DNA of 64,000 nt from assembly GCA_018105865.1 (NCBI GenBank), contig CM030835.1:9785916-9849915 (forward strand). Reading direction: 5' to 3'. This DNA is from Metaphire vulgaris (taxonomy: Eukaryota; Annelida; Clitellata; Crassiclitellata; Megascolecidae). The translations under genes and the position numbers were made by a program. Below are positions 28,008 through 44,103 of this stretch, one piece after another. Under the pieces are notes generated by a model. It was given only the letters and a program-made list of their open reading frames with translations. It made no database searches and was not told where the DNA came from. Position 1 is the first letter of the stretch; every line of letters starts with the position of its first letter.

Positions 28008-28391
28008 GCTGCGTGGACATTTGCGCTCAGCGTTTGAAAATTCTTCCGGAACGTTTGCGCTCAGCTTCGTTTTGGCGCTCAACTGTTCCGGAAGAAATGG
28101 TGCCTTCGGTCGCAGCAACACGAAGCCCTCCATGCACTCTGCCCGAAACGACGACAATCAGTTGATTAACAGCGACCGCCGTTCTCCAAAAACAAACAAT
28201 CCACTTTGTTTTTGCTGCAACTCTCCTCGAATTCTCTCTTCAGTTAAGAAATCATGGATTGATTGACCGCAAACAGAATTGAATACAGGATCGACCACAA
28301 CAAACAAACTGCCAAACAGTCTTCAAGTTCAACACAAGAGAAATCCTAATAAACCACCTAAAATCAAGCTATTATTAGTGTTATTTATCTT

Positions 28392-28444
<53 letters not shown>

Positions 28445-28520
28445 AATAATAATAATAATAATAATTATTATTATTATTATTATTATCATAATCATTATCA
28501 TCATCATTATCATCATCATA
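28392..28520. repeat. (ATT)n(AAT)n(ATT)n then ATC array
   Basis: Complementary ATT and AAT blocks could fold on themselves. Confidence 0.93.
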
Positions 28521-28780
28521 AGTATAGGAGTAGCTGCTGAATCACTAGAAAGGTGGAATGATATAAGTCTAGTCGTTAGTCAGAAGATTTAAATTATGCC
28601 ATAAATAGTCTCTAATCTCTCAAGACAGAAACCAAAATGGCCGATCATCTGAAGATGTGGCCGTGGATAGCGATTTTAGCGCTGCCTAGCTAAGAACGCG
28701 GGTTAGAATAACAGGTTGCTTGGATCGGCGCTTTGGTCTTGGGGACAATTTTGACTACGTAAGATAACACAGGACAAGAT

Positions 28781-28820
28781 AACGTGATTGGAGTGCCCAA
28801 TAAACAATTCCAATCACGTT
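28781..28820. repeat. Inverted repeat, 12-bp arms
   Basis: AACGTGATTGGA and TCCAATCACGTT are separated by a 16-base loop. No function is assigned. Confidence 0.6.
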
Positions 28821-29271
28821 GACATATATCAACAGCAGATGTGAACCGGTTTCGAACAATTCGTAAACTATTCTTTAAGAACTAAACAGGCTGGCATCTC
28901 AAATCTCACCGTCAGAGTTGGGGTGGGGGAATTAAGAAGACTCCTGGGATGGCGGAATCCGTTGAATGCGATAAGTTTGTACATCAAAAGGTCTTCTTCG
29001 GCATCGTGTGCGTCTTGAGTCTTTGATCTTTCGGGTTCTTTCCAACATGTGCCTTGCATATTATTTCGTTAAGCAGTATTTCAGTATATTTGCTGCTGCT
29101 GCAGGGGAGTGCCTCGGTCGGTATCGACGTCTTAATTGCTCCATACCAGCATCTGGAAAATTCTGCATCACAAGCGCGCACGTTCGAGTTAACTTTCAAA
29201 CACAAACAGGTGGCCGAAGTGTTAGCAAACATTTTCAGCAGCTTAGCGAACACCTAATTTGAAGCTCCAGA

Positions 29272-29583
29272 CAGTGGCGGCTCCAGGATTTGGCAAGTGG
29301 GGAGACTTGAGAACTACAGCAGATTGGGGTGACAACTAAAAATGTCCAAACATCCCATAACAGCCAGTTTTCACCGAATTTTGGGGGACAAAACCATTTG
29401 TTGTTAGGTATGTAGTCAATTTCAGACAGAATTTCTGTCAATAATGAGACCTTGTACCCCACTAAGCGTCATCTTCTGGGTCCCAACAGGGGCCACAGTT
29501 TTGGGCAGGCAGTGCTTCAAGTGCTAGCTATGGGCACGGGTTCCTCTTCCGGCTACATCTAAGGTCATGTGGAGCCGCCACTG
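29272..29583. mobile_element. TIR element, CAGTGGCGGCTCCA family, long form
   Basis: A perfect 14-bp inverted repeat CAGTGGCGGCTCCA / TGGAGCCGCCACTG closes 312 bp. It is flanked by perfect 8-bp duplications GCTCCAGA (29264-29271, 29584-29591). This TIR type is common in hAT elements. Confidence 0.93.
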
Positions 29584-29591
29584 GCTCCAGA

Positions 29592-30958
29592 CCCGAATGG
29601 AGTTTCTTCCATAGTCTCAAACTGCTCATCTTTTTAAGATTAACCAAATGCTTTCATGACACTTGTGAAGACATAAAAATTGTGTGCTCAAAATAATTTG
29701 CTAATCATTGTTAATGGTTTTTCACATACAAACCATGATGGTGAGTAGAATTAAAAATCATAAAAGAGGATAAAAACTGAATTCAGAACTTTTGCACCAA
29801 GCGATCGTCGTTTTGGATAAGATTTTTGTTTTTGTTTCAAGCGCTCAGACGAAAAAGCGCTTCATAAATCTCAAGCGATCGATTGTCATGCATGCGCCAC
29901 ACCGCCCAACAGTACTCGAGGGCAGCTGCAGCAAAATCGAAGGGACTTCCTGTCCCTGTCGCCAGCGCCGCATCTACGTGTTGTTCTGTAGGCTGCGGTA
30001 GATTAAAGAGAACATGGATCTAGAGGAAGATGAGGAGGAGGAGGATGGGGCAAAGGTCATGCACTCAGCGAAACGTCGAATGGTCTTACGGCTTCGGAAT
30101 TCAGACTGCGACAAAGACAGAAGACGTCGTCTTCGTCTTCGGCGGTTGGAGATTCGGAATTAATATATCACGGATAAAACAACGCGCACAATTACATCTC
30201 TTTCAATAAACGGATACAAATACATGCATGAGAGAGAGAGAGAGACAGACAGAGACAGATACAGAGACAGAGAGACAGACAGAGAGAGAGCCAGACAGAA
30301 CAGACGGACAGAGAGCCAGACATACAGACGGACGGACGGACGGACGGACAGACAGACAGGCAGACAGACAGAAAGTTGCAGAGCGTGATACAGAGAGTGA
30401 CATAGACATATAGGCAGACAGAGCAGAACAGAAATACAAACCAAAGCAACGTAGGACCTCAATGAGTGGGAGATCATAACATACATCAAAATCCTGTATT
30501 GGTTTAAAATTATCTAAATTCCAGAATCCTCTCAAAACTTTTAAAATAACGCAGTGCTTGTATTCGTAGCGTCTATTGCAGACCTAAAGAAATGGTAATT
30601 CTATTTACGAAATTCTTCTCGGAAAAAAGTTAACCATGCAGCTGCGGACAGAAGCCATAATTTCCGGTCCAATGTTCTGGACAGGTGTATATTTCGATGA
30701 AAGAATGTTTTAAACAATTTTGCTTGTTGCATAATTATCAGCCGCGTTTGAAACTTCAAAGAATGCTTTCAAAAAAATACATTACCATCGTAAGTTACGG
30801 AGGTCGTTTGGCCTTCTGCTAACGGTGTTATTTTCAATTCGCGACGACAGGAAACCAAGTTAAGAAACGAACAGAAGAAGTCGTCTGCAAGTCAGGATCT
30901 TTGAAACCGAACACACACGGAGAGAAAGGCGAAAGGTTTCTGAAAACCAAAACATGGG
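29592..30958. other. No gene recognised
   Basis: Contains the GA/GACA array. Short frames near 29792-30001 have no recognisable product. Confidence 0.55.
30227..30420. repeat. (GA)n/(GACA)n/(GACG)n array
   Basis: Purine-rich compound array. Confidence 0.92.
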
Positions 30959-30966
30959 GACGTCTG

Positions 30967-31144
30967 CAGTGGCGGCTCCACCGGGGGGCCAGAGGAGAAC
31001 CCCTATTGAGTGCCTGGCCCCTAGTGGTCCCCCCAGTTGGGACCCTATACTTAATGCTAAATGCATTAAACAAATGGTTGGCCCCCATGATCAGAAATTG
31101 CCACCCCAACGTCCCCAACTTGCCAAATCATAGATCCGCCACTG
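30967..31144. mobile_element. TIR element, CAGTGGCGGCTCCA family, short form
   Basis: Left CAGTGGCGGCTCCA and right TAGATCCGCCACTG, with perfect 8-bp duplications GACGTCTG (30959-30966, 31145-31152). Its 178-bp length and interior match the copy at 33616-33794. Confidence 0.93.
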
Positions 31145-31534
31145 GACGTCTGTTTCGCAAAATGACGACATTTTCTAGCCGAAACTGTTGACTGCCAAAG
31201 CAGAGACCTTTGCCATTTCGCCAAGAAAAAGTCGCCAAGACAATTTTGTTTTTTTGCCAAAGAAAAATCTCCAAAGTCGTAGCCATGGCAGAGCAGAAGA
31301 CCGGTAAAGCCGAAGAGAGAAAAATTGTGTGCATTATGGTAGACAACGTAGGCTAAAAAGGAATTTTATCCAAGGTATTCTCAGGTAAAGGCTTCTGCCA
31401 ATGTTGGAACTAGGAGATGAAAATACTACGTAATAAAAATGGCGATCGAATGCGTAGGAAACTGTCTCTAAATTTGTAAAATGGCTTTTTTATCACACTC
31501 CATAACGCTCCATAATATTAACAAATAGTAGACA

Positions 31535-31536
<2 letters not shown>

Positions 31537-31573
<37 letters not shown>

Positions 31574-31776
31574 ATTTTATTTGTTGATTTAATAATAATA
31601 TTAATTAATTAATAAATAATAATAATAATAGTAGTAGTAATAATAAGTGGTTTAAGTAGTTTAGTAGATTTTATTTGTTGATTTAATAATAATAATAATA
31701 ATTAATTAATAAAATAATAATAATAATAATAATAATGTGGTTTATCGTGGTTTAGTAGAGTCCGCCCTGTATGATG

Positions 31777-31848
<72 letters not shown>

Positions 31849-31860
31849 TTAATAATATTA
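31537..31860. repeat. AGT/AAT arrays with a repeated spacer
   Basis: An (AGT)n run, then TAGATTTTATTTGTTGATTT repeated at about 31571 and 31665 with AAT-rich filling. A long (AAT)n array follows to 31847. Confidence 0.85.
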
Positions 31861-32045
31861 TTAACTGGCCGTAATAACACATGTCTGGCGCTTGATGTAG
31901 CGCTGTGATATTCCTGTAACTTTTACACATATTTAGGATAATCTTCGACTTACTACGTATTTTTCCAGCTCTACTGTAATTTGGTTCTTTGTTGTTGTTT
32001 AAAGTCACGTTCGGTCTCGTTTTTTGGCGATTACTTTCCTCCGTC

Positions 32046-32389
32046 CAGGGATATTTTTACACCCCCTAACACTTCCCAACACCCTCTCCTCAATTTGAGG
32101 TCGACACCCCCAAAATTTGGTAATGTAACAATGGTACGCATGCAAAATGCATATTAATTAACCCTGAACACCCCCAATTGGAGAATGACACCCCCAACTT
32201 TTACCCTCGGACGACCCTTTTTATGCTCGTCAGACTTTTCGGTAGATACTTCCAAACTCCGACACCCCCAGATTTTCTCGACACCCCCAATTCACAAGCC
32301 TAGAATCCTAGAAAATAACCACACACCGGTCACCCAGATTTTCCCGACACCCCCCCCCCCCCCAATTCACAATTCTAGAAATAACCCTG
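32046..32389. mobile_element. TIR element, CAGGGATATTTTTA family
   Basis: Left CAGGGATATTTTTACA and right AGAAATAACCCTG, with perfect 8-bp duplications CCTCCGTC (32038-32045, 32390-32397). The interior has repeated GACACCCCCA blocks and an inverted copy of the shared motif (32208-32231). Confidence 0.88.
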
Positions 32390-32904
32390 CCTCCGTCGAG
32401 TTTTTTCTCTGCTTAGAGAAATTCGATTTTCTGCTACGCTCTGCTCTGGGGACTTCGCGATCCGATCAGCGCCAGCACACTGGACCGTGGTATAGGTATG
32501 ATTCGAATGTCAGATAGAGATCATCTCACCCTCTATAATCAATCAGCAGCTGACGGAGCAGCGAGGCCTGCAGCGGAACCGGCGTTCCAGAACGCCGAGA
32601 AGTATAGTAGTGGGGTCGGACCAAACAGTGAGAGGGTCGAACCCTCCTCATCTTTCCCATCCTCTCCCCCATCCCCCGCAAGAAAACTGAATTCCGAGTG
32701 AAGGGACAATGCAGAAGGATTCCAATAGAAAGAAGTAATTCCAGTCTCTTACGGGTCTTTGTATTTTGCAGTCGAGCTTGAACAACGATCTTTTATATTT
32801 TAAAATCTATAAATATAACCCGAGATGCGATTTAAATTCACATAAAAACACACACAGTAATATGGCTGTCTGAGAACTCTGTTGCGATCAGAGCTGTCAC
32901 TTCA

Positions 32905-32907
<3 letters not shown>

Positions 32908-32975
<68 letters not shown>

Positions 32976-32990
32976 TATATATAAATTACT
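32908..32990. repeat. (TA)n
   Basis: About 40 units, immediately upstream of the CR1-like fragment at 33000. Confidence 0.95.
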
Positions 32991-32999
32991 CCCTGATAT

Positions 33000-34198
33000 T
33001 TTTACCTAGAAAAATATTTTACCATTTTGAATGAATTACATAACTAGAACACTCGAAAAAGTAATAAAATGTGCATCCACTAATTATAGACTTTTTATAC
33101 CATTAAATACTTTGGACCTATAATTTGAAATAGGCCTACTATCCCTGATGACATTACAAATTTGGATAAACTCTTTATCTATAAAAATAAATTAAAAAAA
33201 TTACCTGCTCTAACCAGATTTAACAATTATAGCACTGATCTATTACTTACTACTAAGAAATTTTGGCTCTCTATGTCTAATAACTAAATTAATTATATTA
33301 AACCTAATAATATAATTTCTTGCATACTTTCTTACCTTCGATTGTTTCTCATCCATATCCACCTCCTATGCTCCTTGCAATCCTCACTTCCTTTCTATGA
33401 CTTTTAATTTGTAATTTCTAACTCTAGATTCAAAGTTTTTCTTAGTTAAGTCAGTAATTACTACTAATATTATTCACTGTTTATTCACTTCTATTTGCCG
33501 CTACTTATATTATTATATTCTCATAGATAAGGGTCAATACTACTCATACTTTTACATATTTACATTTGATAATTACCAAACACCAATTCCAACATGTATA
33601 CATCTAACTATAGTTCAGTGGCGGCTCCACAGGGGAGCTCAGGAGGCCCGTGCCCCTATTCAGTGCCTGCCCCAGGGCCCTCCTGTTGGGACCTATATTT
33701 AATACTACATACCTAACAACAAATGGTTGGCCCCATGACTAGAGGTTGCCACCCCCAACGGCCCCCCACTTGATAAATCCTAGAGACGCCACTGATATAG
33801 TTGCCTAATTCACGGGATTTTTATCCCTTCTGGCAACTTTTTTTTTCTACTCTTACTCTCTAACTTACTAACCTACCGTTTTATGTTGCTGTCAATGAAC
33901 AATGTTTGGTCAACTTAGCTCAAAGCTACAGATTTATTCACCTTATTAAAATTGTTAACAATGTTTTAAGAATATGTAGCAGACAGTCTTTTGAATATTT
34001 AGCAATGAATCTACGTCAATACTTCTCACTTTCTATAAATAGTCAATGTATTCTATGTAATTTTAGTAATTAATAACTCATCAATTAATTATTAATGCTG
34101 CTTAATTATCAATCTACATTTTACTTTGTTACATGTTCTTGTGCCTATGTCAATGTTTATTGAGTTGAAAAATATTAAACTTCACTTCACTTCACTTG
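33000..34198 (+). mobile_element. CR1-like LINE 3' portion, degraded
   Basis: Around 33110-33240 a decayed frame reads FGPIIWNRPTIPDDITNLDK, similar to the C-terminus of the copy at 219-2666. The 3' UTR contains the same two-part hairpin (33799-33840, AGTTGCC...GGCAACT around GGGAT...ATCCC). It ends in AAACTTCACTTCACTTC repeats near 34198. A TIR element (33616-33794) has inserted just before the hairpin. Confidence 0.7.
33616..33794. mobile_element. TIR element, CAGTGGCGGCTCCA family, short form
   Basis: Left CAGTGGCGGCTCCA and right TAGAGACGCCACTG. The duplications CTATAGTT and ATATAGTT agree at 7 of 8. It inserted into the 3' UTR of the CR1-like element, directly before its hairpin. Confidence 0.9.
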
Positions 34199-34935
34199 GT
34201 GGCGAGAATAAAAAGTTTAACAGCTTTATTTAAATTAAGTAAATTAAGGATTATTGTCGCTTGGATTTAAATAGCGTTTGCTTTTGTTCATTTATCGCAT
34301 TGTCGATTATTCATCGGCGCCCAATCTAAGACCAAAATAACTACAGCCGTAATAAAAGAAGTATACTGTTATCAATGTAATGTAATAAAGCAACTGCATT
34401 CATTGCGAAGAAAAGTATTACATTAGAACAATATTCGTAAATGTGTAGGTGGATACAGTACGAGAGGCTGCACAACAGCATATTCCTATAGAGAAACATA
34501 CAAATGGGAAACGACCTAGAAAATATTGAGAATGGTTCCATCAAATTTCTTATTCCATGTACTGTACGTATCGGGAACATTTTAAGCCACAATCATATAT
34601 ACTGTAGATGGACGGATTGACGGATGGACGGATGGATATTTAGATAAATAGATATGTAGATGGACGGACGGACGGACAGATAGGTGGACAGATGGATAGG
34701 CGGATAGATGGATAGGTGGATAGATAGAGTGATTGATTGATTGATTTATGGATAAAATTAGAACGAGAATTGCATTGTGTGTAAGAAATCAAGCACCATT
34801 TCAAGGCCACTTTGGTAACAATTGCCTCTACATTATGGGATCGTTAGGCCTATTTCCGAAGAAAAAATCTGACATTGGCAGACGATCGACCGCTTCCGAC
34901 GACTGCAGCAGACGACAGGTCACGTGACGTCTCCC

Positions 34936-35219
34936 CAGTGGCGTAAACCTGGCGTCAACATTGGGGGAGGGAGAATCGTCGATAAAGTCAGGTCAGACCC
35001 CTTTCGTTTCCCAAAAAGTCTTGAAAGTCTTGACGAGCAAAAAACGTCATTCTTATATTTTTCCCTGGCCAAATACCCTGATGAGCAAAAAAGGTCATCC
35101 ATAATTAGAGATTTAACCATAAGGCACAAAACATTGGGAGGACAATTGATGCTCTGTCCCCCTCTTACTGATTATTGGGGGGTCCGTCCCCCGCCGTCTC
35201 CCCGTGTTTGACTCCCTTG
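34936..35219. mobile_element. TIR element, CAGTGGCGTAAAC family
   Basis: Left CAGTGGCGTAAACCTGG and right GTTTGACTCCCTTG, with perfect 8-bp duplications CGTCTCCC (34928-34935, 35220-35227). It shares its interior with the 27372 element, including two motif copies (35031-35050, 35079-35100). Confidence 0.9.
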
Positions 35220-35294
35220 CGTCTCCCCCTAAGCCGCCTTATTGAGCTCGACGTAGAAAGTTCTTCGAGGCGCAGTAGTAATAAGGCCTCGAAG

Positions 35295-35475
35295 CATAGG
35301 CGGATTTTATTAAAGGCTAGGGTAGGCTTAAGCCTACCCAACTAATCCCACCAAAACAAAAATTGTTTTTCCATAAACACCTGGTCTGTCGCGTGCTGGA
35401 CGGTACGTGTGCTGGATGGCACCCCTAGACCTCCATGCTAGCCTACCCAAATATAAAACTCTAAATCCGCCTATG
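35295..35475. mobile_element. TIR element, CATAGGCGGATTT family
   Basis: A perfect 13-bp inverted repeat CATAGGCGGATTT / AAATCCGCCTATG closes 181 bp. It has perfect 8-bp duplications CCTCGAAG (35287-35294, 35476-35483). It lies 75 bp from the element ending at 35219. Confidence 0.9.
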
Positions 35476-35483
35476 CCTCGAAG

Positions 35484-38679
<3,196 letters not shown>

Positions 38680-38687
38680 GTCTGGTG

Positions 38688-38859
38688 CAGAGGCGTAGCG
38701 ACAGGGGTAGGCTACATCGGTATATAGGCTATACCCCCCATCAGACTACCTTAAAGTTTTTAATGTGTTTTTTAAGATTTTCAAAGTTTCTTTTAAAGAT
38801 TTATACCCCCTCAAATCACAACATCATACCCCGAAATCAAATTCCTGGCTACGTACCAG
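38688..38859. mobile_element. TIR element, GGCGTAGCGAC family
   Basis: A 172-bp element with left end CAGAGGCGTAGCGACAGGGG and right end TGGCTACGTACCAG. It has perfect 8-bp duplications GTCTGGTG (38680-38687, 38860-38867). The interior matches the 9752 copy (TTTTTAATGTGTTTTT...). Confidence 0.87.
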
Positions 38860-39193
38860 GTCTGGTGCAGGCTATATGCGTATACTTGGCCCTCAATATT
38901 AAGTACTAAACTTAAACCGGAATACCAAACTTAGTTATTCCACTCATCAGAATTATTAACGTCGAAACGTGTTGGATAAATAAGTACATTACCTGAGCTG
39001 CGCACGGCTGCACGTTGGTCGTAAAAAACGATTAATTGTTTTATTTTAAGCCTGCCGTATTGTATGTTGCAGACATGGACATATGTTGGGTCCACCCATA
39101 GGATGGGTTGGATTGGGTCGGGTTGGGCTGGGTCAAAAATTTTCATGTCTATTGTCTATGATTGTTTGGGTAAGAAAAAATCCATGGTTTAAG

Positions 39194-39194
<1 letters not shown>

Positions 39195-39232
<38 letters not shown>

Positions 39233-39350
39233 AGAGAGAAAGAGAGAAAGAGAGAAAGAGAGAAAGAGAGAAAGAGAGAAAGAGAGAGAGAGAGAAAGAG
39301 AGAAAGAGAGAAAGAGAGAAAGAGAGAAAGAAAGAGAGAAAGAGAGAAGA
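39195..39350. repeat. (GA)n then (GAGAAA)n array
   Basis: Pure purine tract of about 155 bp. Confidence 0.95.
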
Positions 39351-42300
39351 GTCATAATCAAACGATATAAGATTTATTTAAATTAAGCTGTCTGTCTGTT
39401 TGTCTTTCTGTCTTTCTGCCTGTCTGTCTGTCTGTCTTTCTTTCTTGCTTTCTGTCCGTTCGTCCGTCAACCAGCACGGTGACATGTTTGGACGCATCCT
39501 GATTATCTCGACGCTGACAGACTGCACTGATTTCGGAAATTAATAAGCCCTACAGGTACATCAGAGCCGATTATGAGTCGATTGTAATATCGGCTTAATT
39601 TTTCTAAATGACCGCCTTAGAATACATGATCATCAGAAGGTGACTGTCACATCAAGAGATTTTTGATGCAAAAACAGAAGGTTTTCCTAATTTTCGTCTG
39701 ACACAAACATTATTTCAAACGACGAACTATCGTATGCCTCCCACTTGATTGTGAGATTTAATTTCGAAGACGGTCCCAATGTGGGCATAGGCTATGCATT
39801 TGTTTATTTTTGCATGTTCGAACCCTCTCACTGGAGTTCGAAAATGCCGGCGGGGGGGGGGAGTATTTCCACCGCACCAATATAATTTTCGAAGAATTGG
39901 CTAACATTAGGAACAAATACTGATAAAAAGGTAAAGAACGAAAGTAAATGTTTACTGCTTGTCTACATTATGCAACATGATATAATGACGCTTCTTTGTT
40001 CAATGCATTCAATTGCATCTGTTGTACAATGTCTGATTATTGTTTTGCAACTCCATATATCAACAATAATTGCATGCATAGTTAGCATCATTCAACGAAC
40101 GCAAAATCACGCAATGATATTACAACGATGATACATCGATACACATTCGAAGCAGTTGCATGACATGACGACAGTTTCACGGTTGAATATCCGGGGATAC
40201 ACCCAAAAAGCCAAAACATGTGAAACGGTTTTGGTCATCTGGCTCAGCTCGTCTTGCATGGATCAATCGTCCACCTAACAGCTGCAGCCCAATTTTATGT
40301 GATCACAACGGCTCTGATGTTTACAATTTTATTCCATAGGTACCTTATATTATAGGCACCGTTATTGAAATGTTATATAAAATAATATATACTGGCCAGA
40401 CAATTTGTGGCGCTGTTTTCTGCATCTTAATTGAACTATGGAGTGTTTGCGCAATGCGTTGCAAGCTATTGTCATTCTAATTTTAGTGTGTTTGTGCTGC
40501 TGTACTTGCTATACAGTATTACATTGCGTCGTTGCGACCGACATCTTCGAATCCCGGAAAATTCGTCTTAATTTCAAAGCTGCGTTCAATGACGATTTTT
40601 CAAATCGGATCTCGCATAATAATATCGATTCAAAGTAGTCTTTCATGTTTGCACGAACGCTTAAACAGAAACTGCGAAGTGTCTAAGCCTTATTCTAAGG
40701 AATACTTCCTGCAAAAGACTCGCCATAGATTAAAGACTCTGGCCAAATGCCGCAGCGGCACAAGATTGGGGCGCAAGGAAAGAAAACCAGTGGAGAAGTT
40801 GATTGAAAAATCTACTTAAACAAAACAAACAAAGATGAGAAAATACAATAAATTATTAAATCTAGACTGTTGACATTTTCTAAGAAAAACGAAAGAGTAG
40901 AAAGATCAAGAGAAAGGTGATTTACAAAGATGAATTTTGTCAATGGAGATACACAAAAAACAAAAACAGTGGGAAAAGTTGATTGAAGAATTTAGTCAAC
41001 TGAGCAATATAAAGTGTGGAGAAATTGTAATAAACAACAGGATCCAAATGTTTGACTTTTTGACGGCATTCTCTCAGAGGTCACGGGTTCAAAGCTGATG
41101 AGCACTGCATCACACTGACAGTTGGTCGAAAATAGAATTCCGATGAAAATAACTTTTAATTTCGTTCCGTCAAATTTTCTGTCGAGTTCGATTCGATCAA
41201 ACTTTTGCTGACGCGTGTAAACGAACCGATCGATTTTGCAGAAAATATTTTAAAATACAAAATTTCGACGTCTGAACAGAGACTAGGGGAGACTTGGAGG
41301 GGGGTAGAAGCGCCCATCTGCAGAGGGGGGATAGTCACACCGCTCGACCAGCTGCGTTCTATCTCTGACAACGCTTTTGTGTCGAACGGTATATCGCTTG
41401 CAAGACGAATGCCTAATTTCATCGCTAATAACTAATAGAAAACTCATTTTACCACCAATTTGTCGCTAATGACCTTTACTGTACCATTATAGTCTTTCCA
41501 ACAGTATAGAACTTAATTATACGTTCTGTTGCAGTCCTAAGCATCGTCCTAGAGTACGACAATGTCGTCGGCCACTGTTTAATTATATAGTACGACACTG
41601 TAACCCTTAAATCTGCCTGCGACACCTGCACTTAAGCGTTACAGTAACACAGTATCATGGGTTAAAACGACATGCAATCAATTTTCGTCAGTTGTGTATT
41701 GTGCTACTGTTTGTGACTACGTGATTGTCACCACCTGTAACCTATGCCAAAAGAATCGCGTATAGTAAATTCAAACACGTGGAAATCACACGGTCTGTCT
41801 CTCGGCTGTCACTCTCAGAGCGGTAAACTGTGAAAGGCTTGGAAATTAGAATATGGTGTTGGGAAAATCTGATTTTGTGAATCTTGCACAAAACGCCGCA
41901 AAATCTTAAACGCTCAGCCTACTGCTAGAAAAAAAGACAGACTGTGTTTCATTAGTTCACTTTATCTGAGAAATCTAAGGAATACTTGCACTAAACGGCC
42001 TTTCTCAAATCCACTGAATATTTTCGAGAATTTCAAACGCTTCTCTGTGATTCCATCCATCTACCTTATACGGAAGTCATGTTTATAGAAGCTACTCTCT
42101 TTCCCTCTCCCCTCTCTTTCTCCCTCTTCACCCCCTCCTCTCTATCTCTCTCCTGCGCTCTCTACCTCTATCTCGCTCTCTATCCCTCATCTCTCTATTT
42201 GTCTGTCTGTCTGTCTGTCTGTGTTTCCATTAATTAAACTCCAGTAGTAGATGTCCTGACTTCTGTTACCTAAACCTCGGTACATCTTTGGTGCAACGAC

Positions 42301-42659
42301 CGCGCAGCGGATCAACCCCATCATCCCCATGGACACGATCACCCACACGGCATCGGCCATCCCTCCTCCTCCTCCTCCTTTTCCTTCTTCTCCTCGTCCT
42401 CTTCCTTCTCCTCCTTCTCCTCGTCCTCCTGCAGTACATAACTGGTCCTTCGGTGGTCCGTTGACCAATGACCTGATTGTTGCCGTTGCTCGTCTGTTGC
42501 TCAGCTCCCACTCGACGTCGACTCGTGATCAATGCCACGACCTCTGCCTTTCATCACTTCGCATCGTTGTCGTCGTCATCATCTTCCTCCCCTCCCGCAG
42601 CCGACGAAACTTCGTTCCGATCTTTACAAAGAATAACTCCACCGCGATCTAGACATCCG

Positions 42660-42755
42660 GTCTCTGTACTTCTTCTTTCTTCTTCTTCTTCTTCTTCTTC
42701 TTCTTCTTCTTCTTCTTCTTCTTCTCCTCCTTCTTCTTCTCCTTCTCCTCCTGTT
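42660..42755. repeat. (CTT)n array
   Basis: Trinucleotide array with CTC interruptions. Confidence 0.93.
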
Positions 42756-42806
42756 ACGTATAATTCAGCAGAGGCTCAAGTTAACAGCATGAGCTTCCAC
42801 ATACAC

Positions 42807-42821
42807 CACTGGCGTAGTACA

Positions 42822-42874
<53 letters not shown>

Positions 42875-43034
42875 TAGCGCAAAACCTGCTAGTTGGAGGG
42901 TAAGGGAGGGTAGTTATATGAATCACGAAACTTTAAAGGGTTTGAGGCGACGACTTTTTTGCTCGTCAAGACTCAAGACTCTTGGCCTGAAAATGTCGTT
43001 ATGCCCCAATTCTAAAATCCTGGATACGCCACCG
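42807..43034. mobile_element. TIR element, CACTGGCGTAG type, with CT array
   Basis: Left end CACTGGCGTAGTAC and right end TGGATACGCCACCG. Flanks ACATACAC and ACATACAA agree at 7 of 8. It contains a (CT)n array and a copy of the shared internal motif at 42946-42968. Confidence 0.7.
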
Positions 43035-43139
43035 ACATACAATAGTGTACAATTAGTGTACTCTTCTATTCTATACATCGTATAGCTGACGTGCACCGAT
43101 ATATATCGCACAGCATATGTGTAATCGTCTATAGTTATA

Positions 43140-43330
43140 TCATCATTTTCACTTGTTGCCTGCATTGAGACAATAGTAAGGTAGGCCTACAAGACATTTC
43201 CACTTTGCTCGGTCCTGTGTTAATCCGCAACCTTCCATGACTGTCAAATACTTTGTTTCCAAGGCTTCTTAGATGTTATCCATTCCATTCTTTCGGTGGT
43301 CTTCCTCGTCCTCTGCTGCCACCACCCTTA
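43140..43330 (-). mobile_element. LINE C-terminal fragment
   Basis: On the minus strand decayed frames give RGRPPKEWN, then SLGNKVFDSHGRLRINTGPS. This is homologous in pattern to the fragment at 63062-63435 (GQGRPSKRWTDNIKEDLETK, CRLTQDRARVKMF). No catalytic part is present. Confidence 0.6.
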
Positions 43331-44103
43331 GCACCTCATTTTATTTTCTGTACACTTCTGATGCATCGAATCAGTGTGATTTAAAGCAGGCCGTTCAAAC
43401 ACAAACGCCATCTTGCGATTCTCACAGAAATAAAAAGTGCACTCTCTCGCATTCCAGTAAAGTTTTCCCATACTCAATTTTGAGCGTTTGGGTCGGCGCT
43501 GATCTCCGGTCTCTAGGCATACAGCGACGAGGTGGCACACACCATTAACCTAGAGTAGGCTGCCAGCCAAACGTCTAGGCCCGCGCTTTACTTCGCAGCA
43601 AACGATGCTCCTCAATTTGATGTTATAACCGCCCTCTGGCGAGTAAGGCTGAGTCAACCTTAGGGGCTCCTACGGGAGTTGAACCTGTTCCGTCAGCGTG
43701 TCTGCCCAGCGTGTAATCACTTCTGCCTTCTGCCATCTTCCCACCACCACCCGTATTCTAGCGATGAGATAAATTCAAGGCTGTAATACAAGTAGGCCTA
43801 CATCGCTACTGCCAATAAATCACCCTATTCCCCGAACAGTTTATCATTGGTTTTTCGCACGACAAGCTACAACCAGAGTGGGGGGGGGGGCGGGGCGGCC
43901 CCCGCGCCCAGTTGTGGCTATGTCAATGGCAGCAATAATAAGTGCGGACTAATGAACTGGAGGGTGTCAAAAGTGGAAGAGTGCAAACGGTTAAGATGGA
44001 TGGATCAAAAAACCGTGTATGTGGTGTGCGCCACAGGTGACAGATGGGAACCTTTGATTTTAGCCAGCCGTTCAAGTAATATAATTTATACAATTATAAC
44101 TAC

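Larger units (their letters stand above)
28010..29263. other. No gene recognised
   Basis: Contains the ATT/AAT array and the small inverted repeat at 28781. No coding evidence. Confidence 0.55.
38868..42806. other. No gene recognised
   Basis: Contains purine and CTT arrays. The 66-codon frame at 40438-40638 starts with a hydrophobic stretch (ALQAIVILILVCLCCCTCYT), but no homolog or context supports it. Confidence 0.5.

Noticed and set aside
27627..28157. 176-codon minus-strand frame
   Set aside because: It runs across the ends of two TIR elements and their G/C runs; not a gene.
28392..28520. CRISPR-like repeat array
   Set aside because: The repeats are microsatellite units with no unique spacers, and the genome is animal.
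40438..40638. Small secreted or membrane peptide gene
   Set aside because: It has a hydrophobic Cys-rich start, but there is no cleavage context, homolog or transcript evidence.
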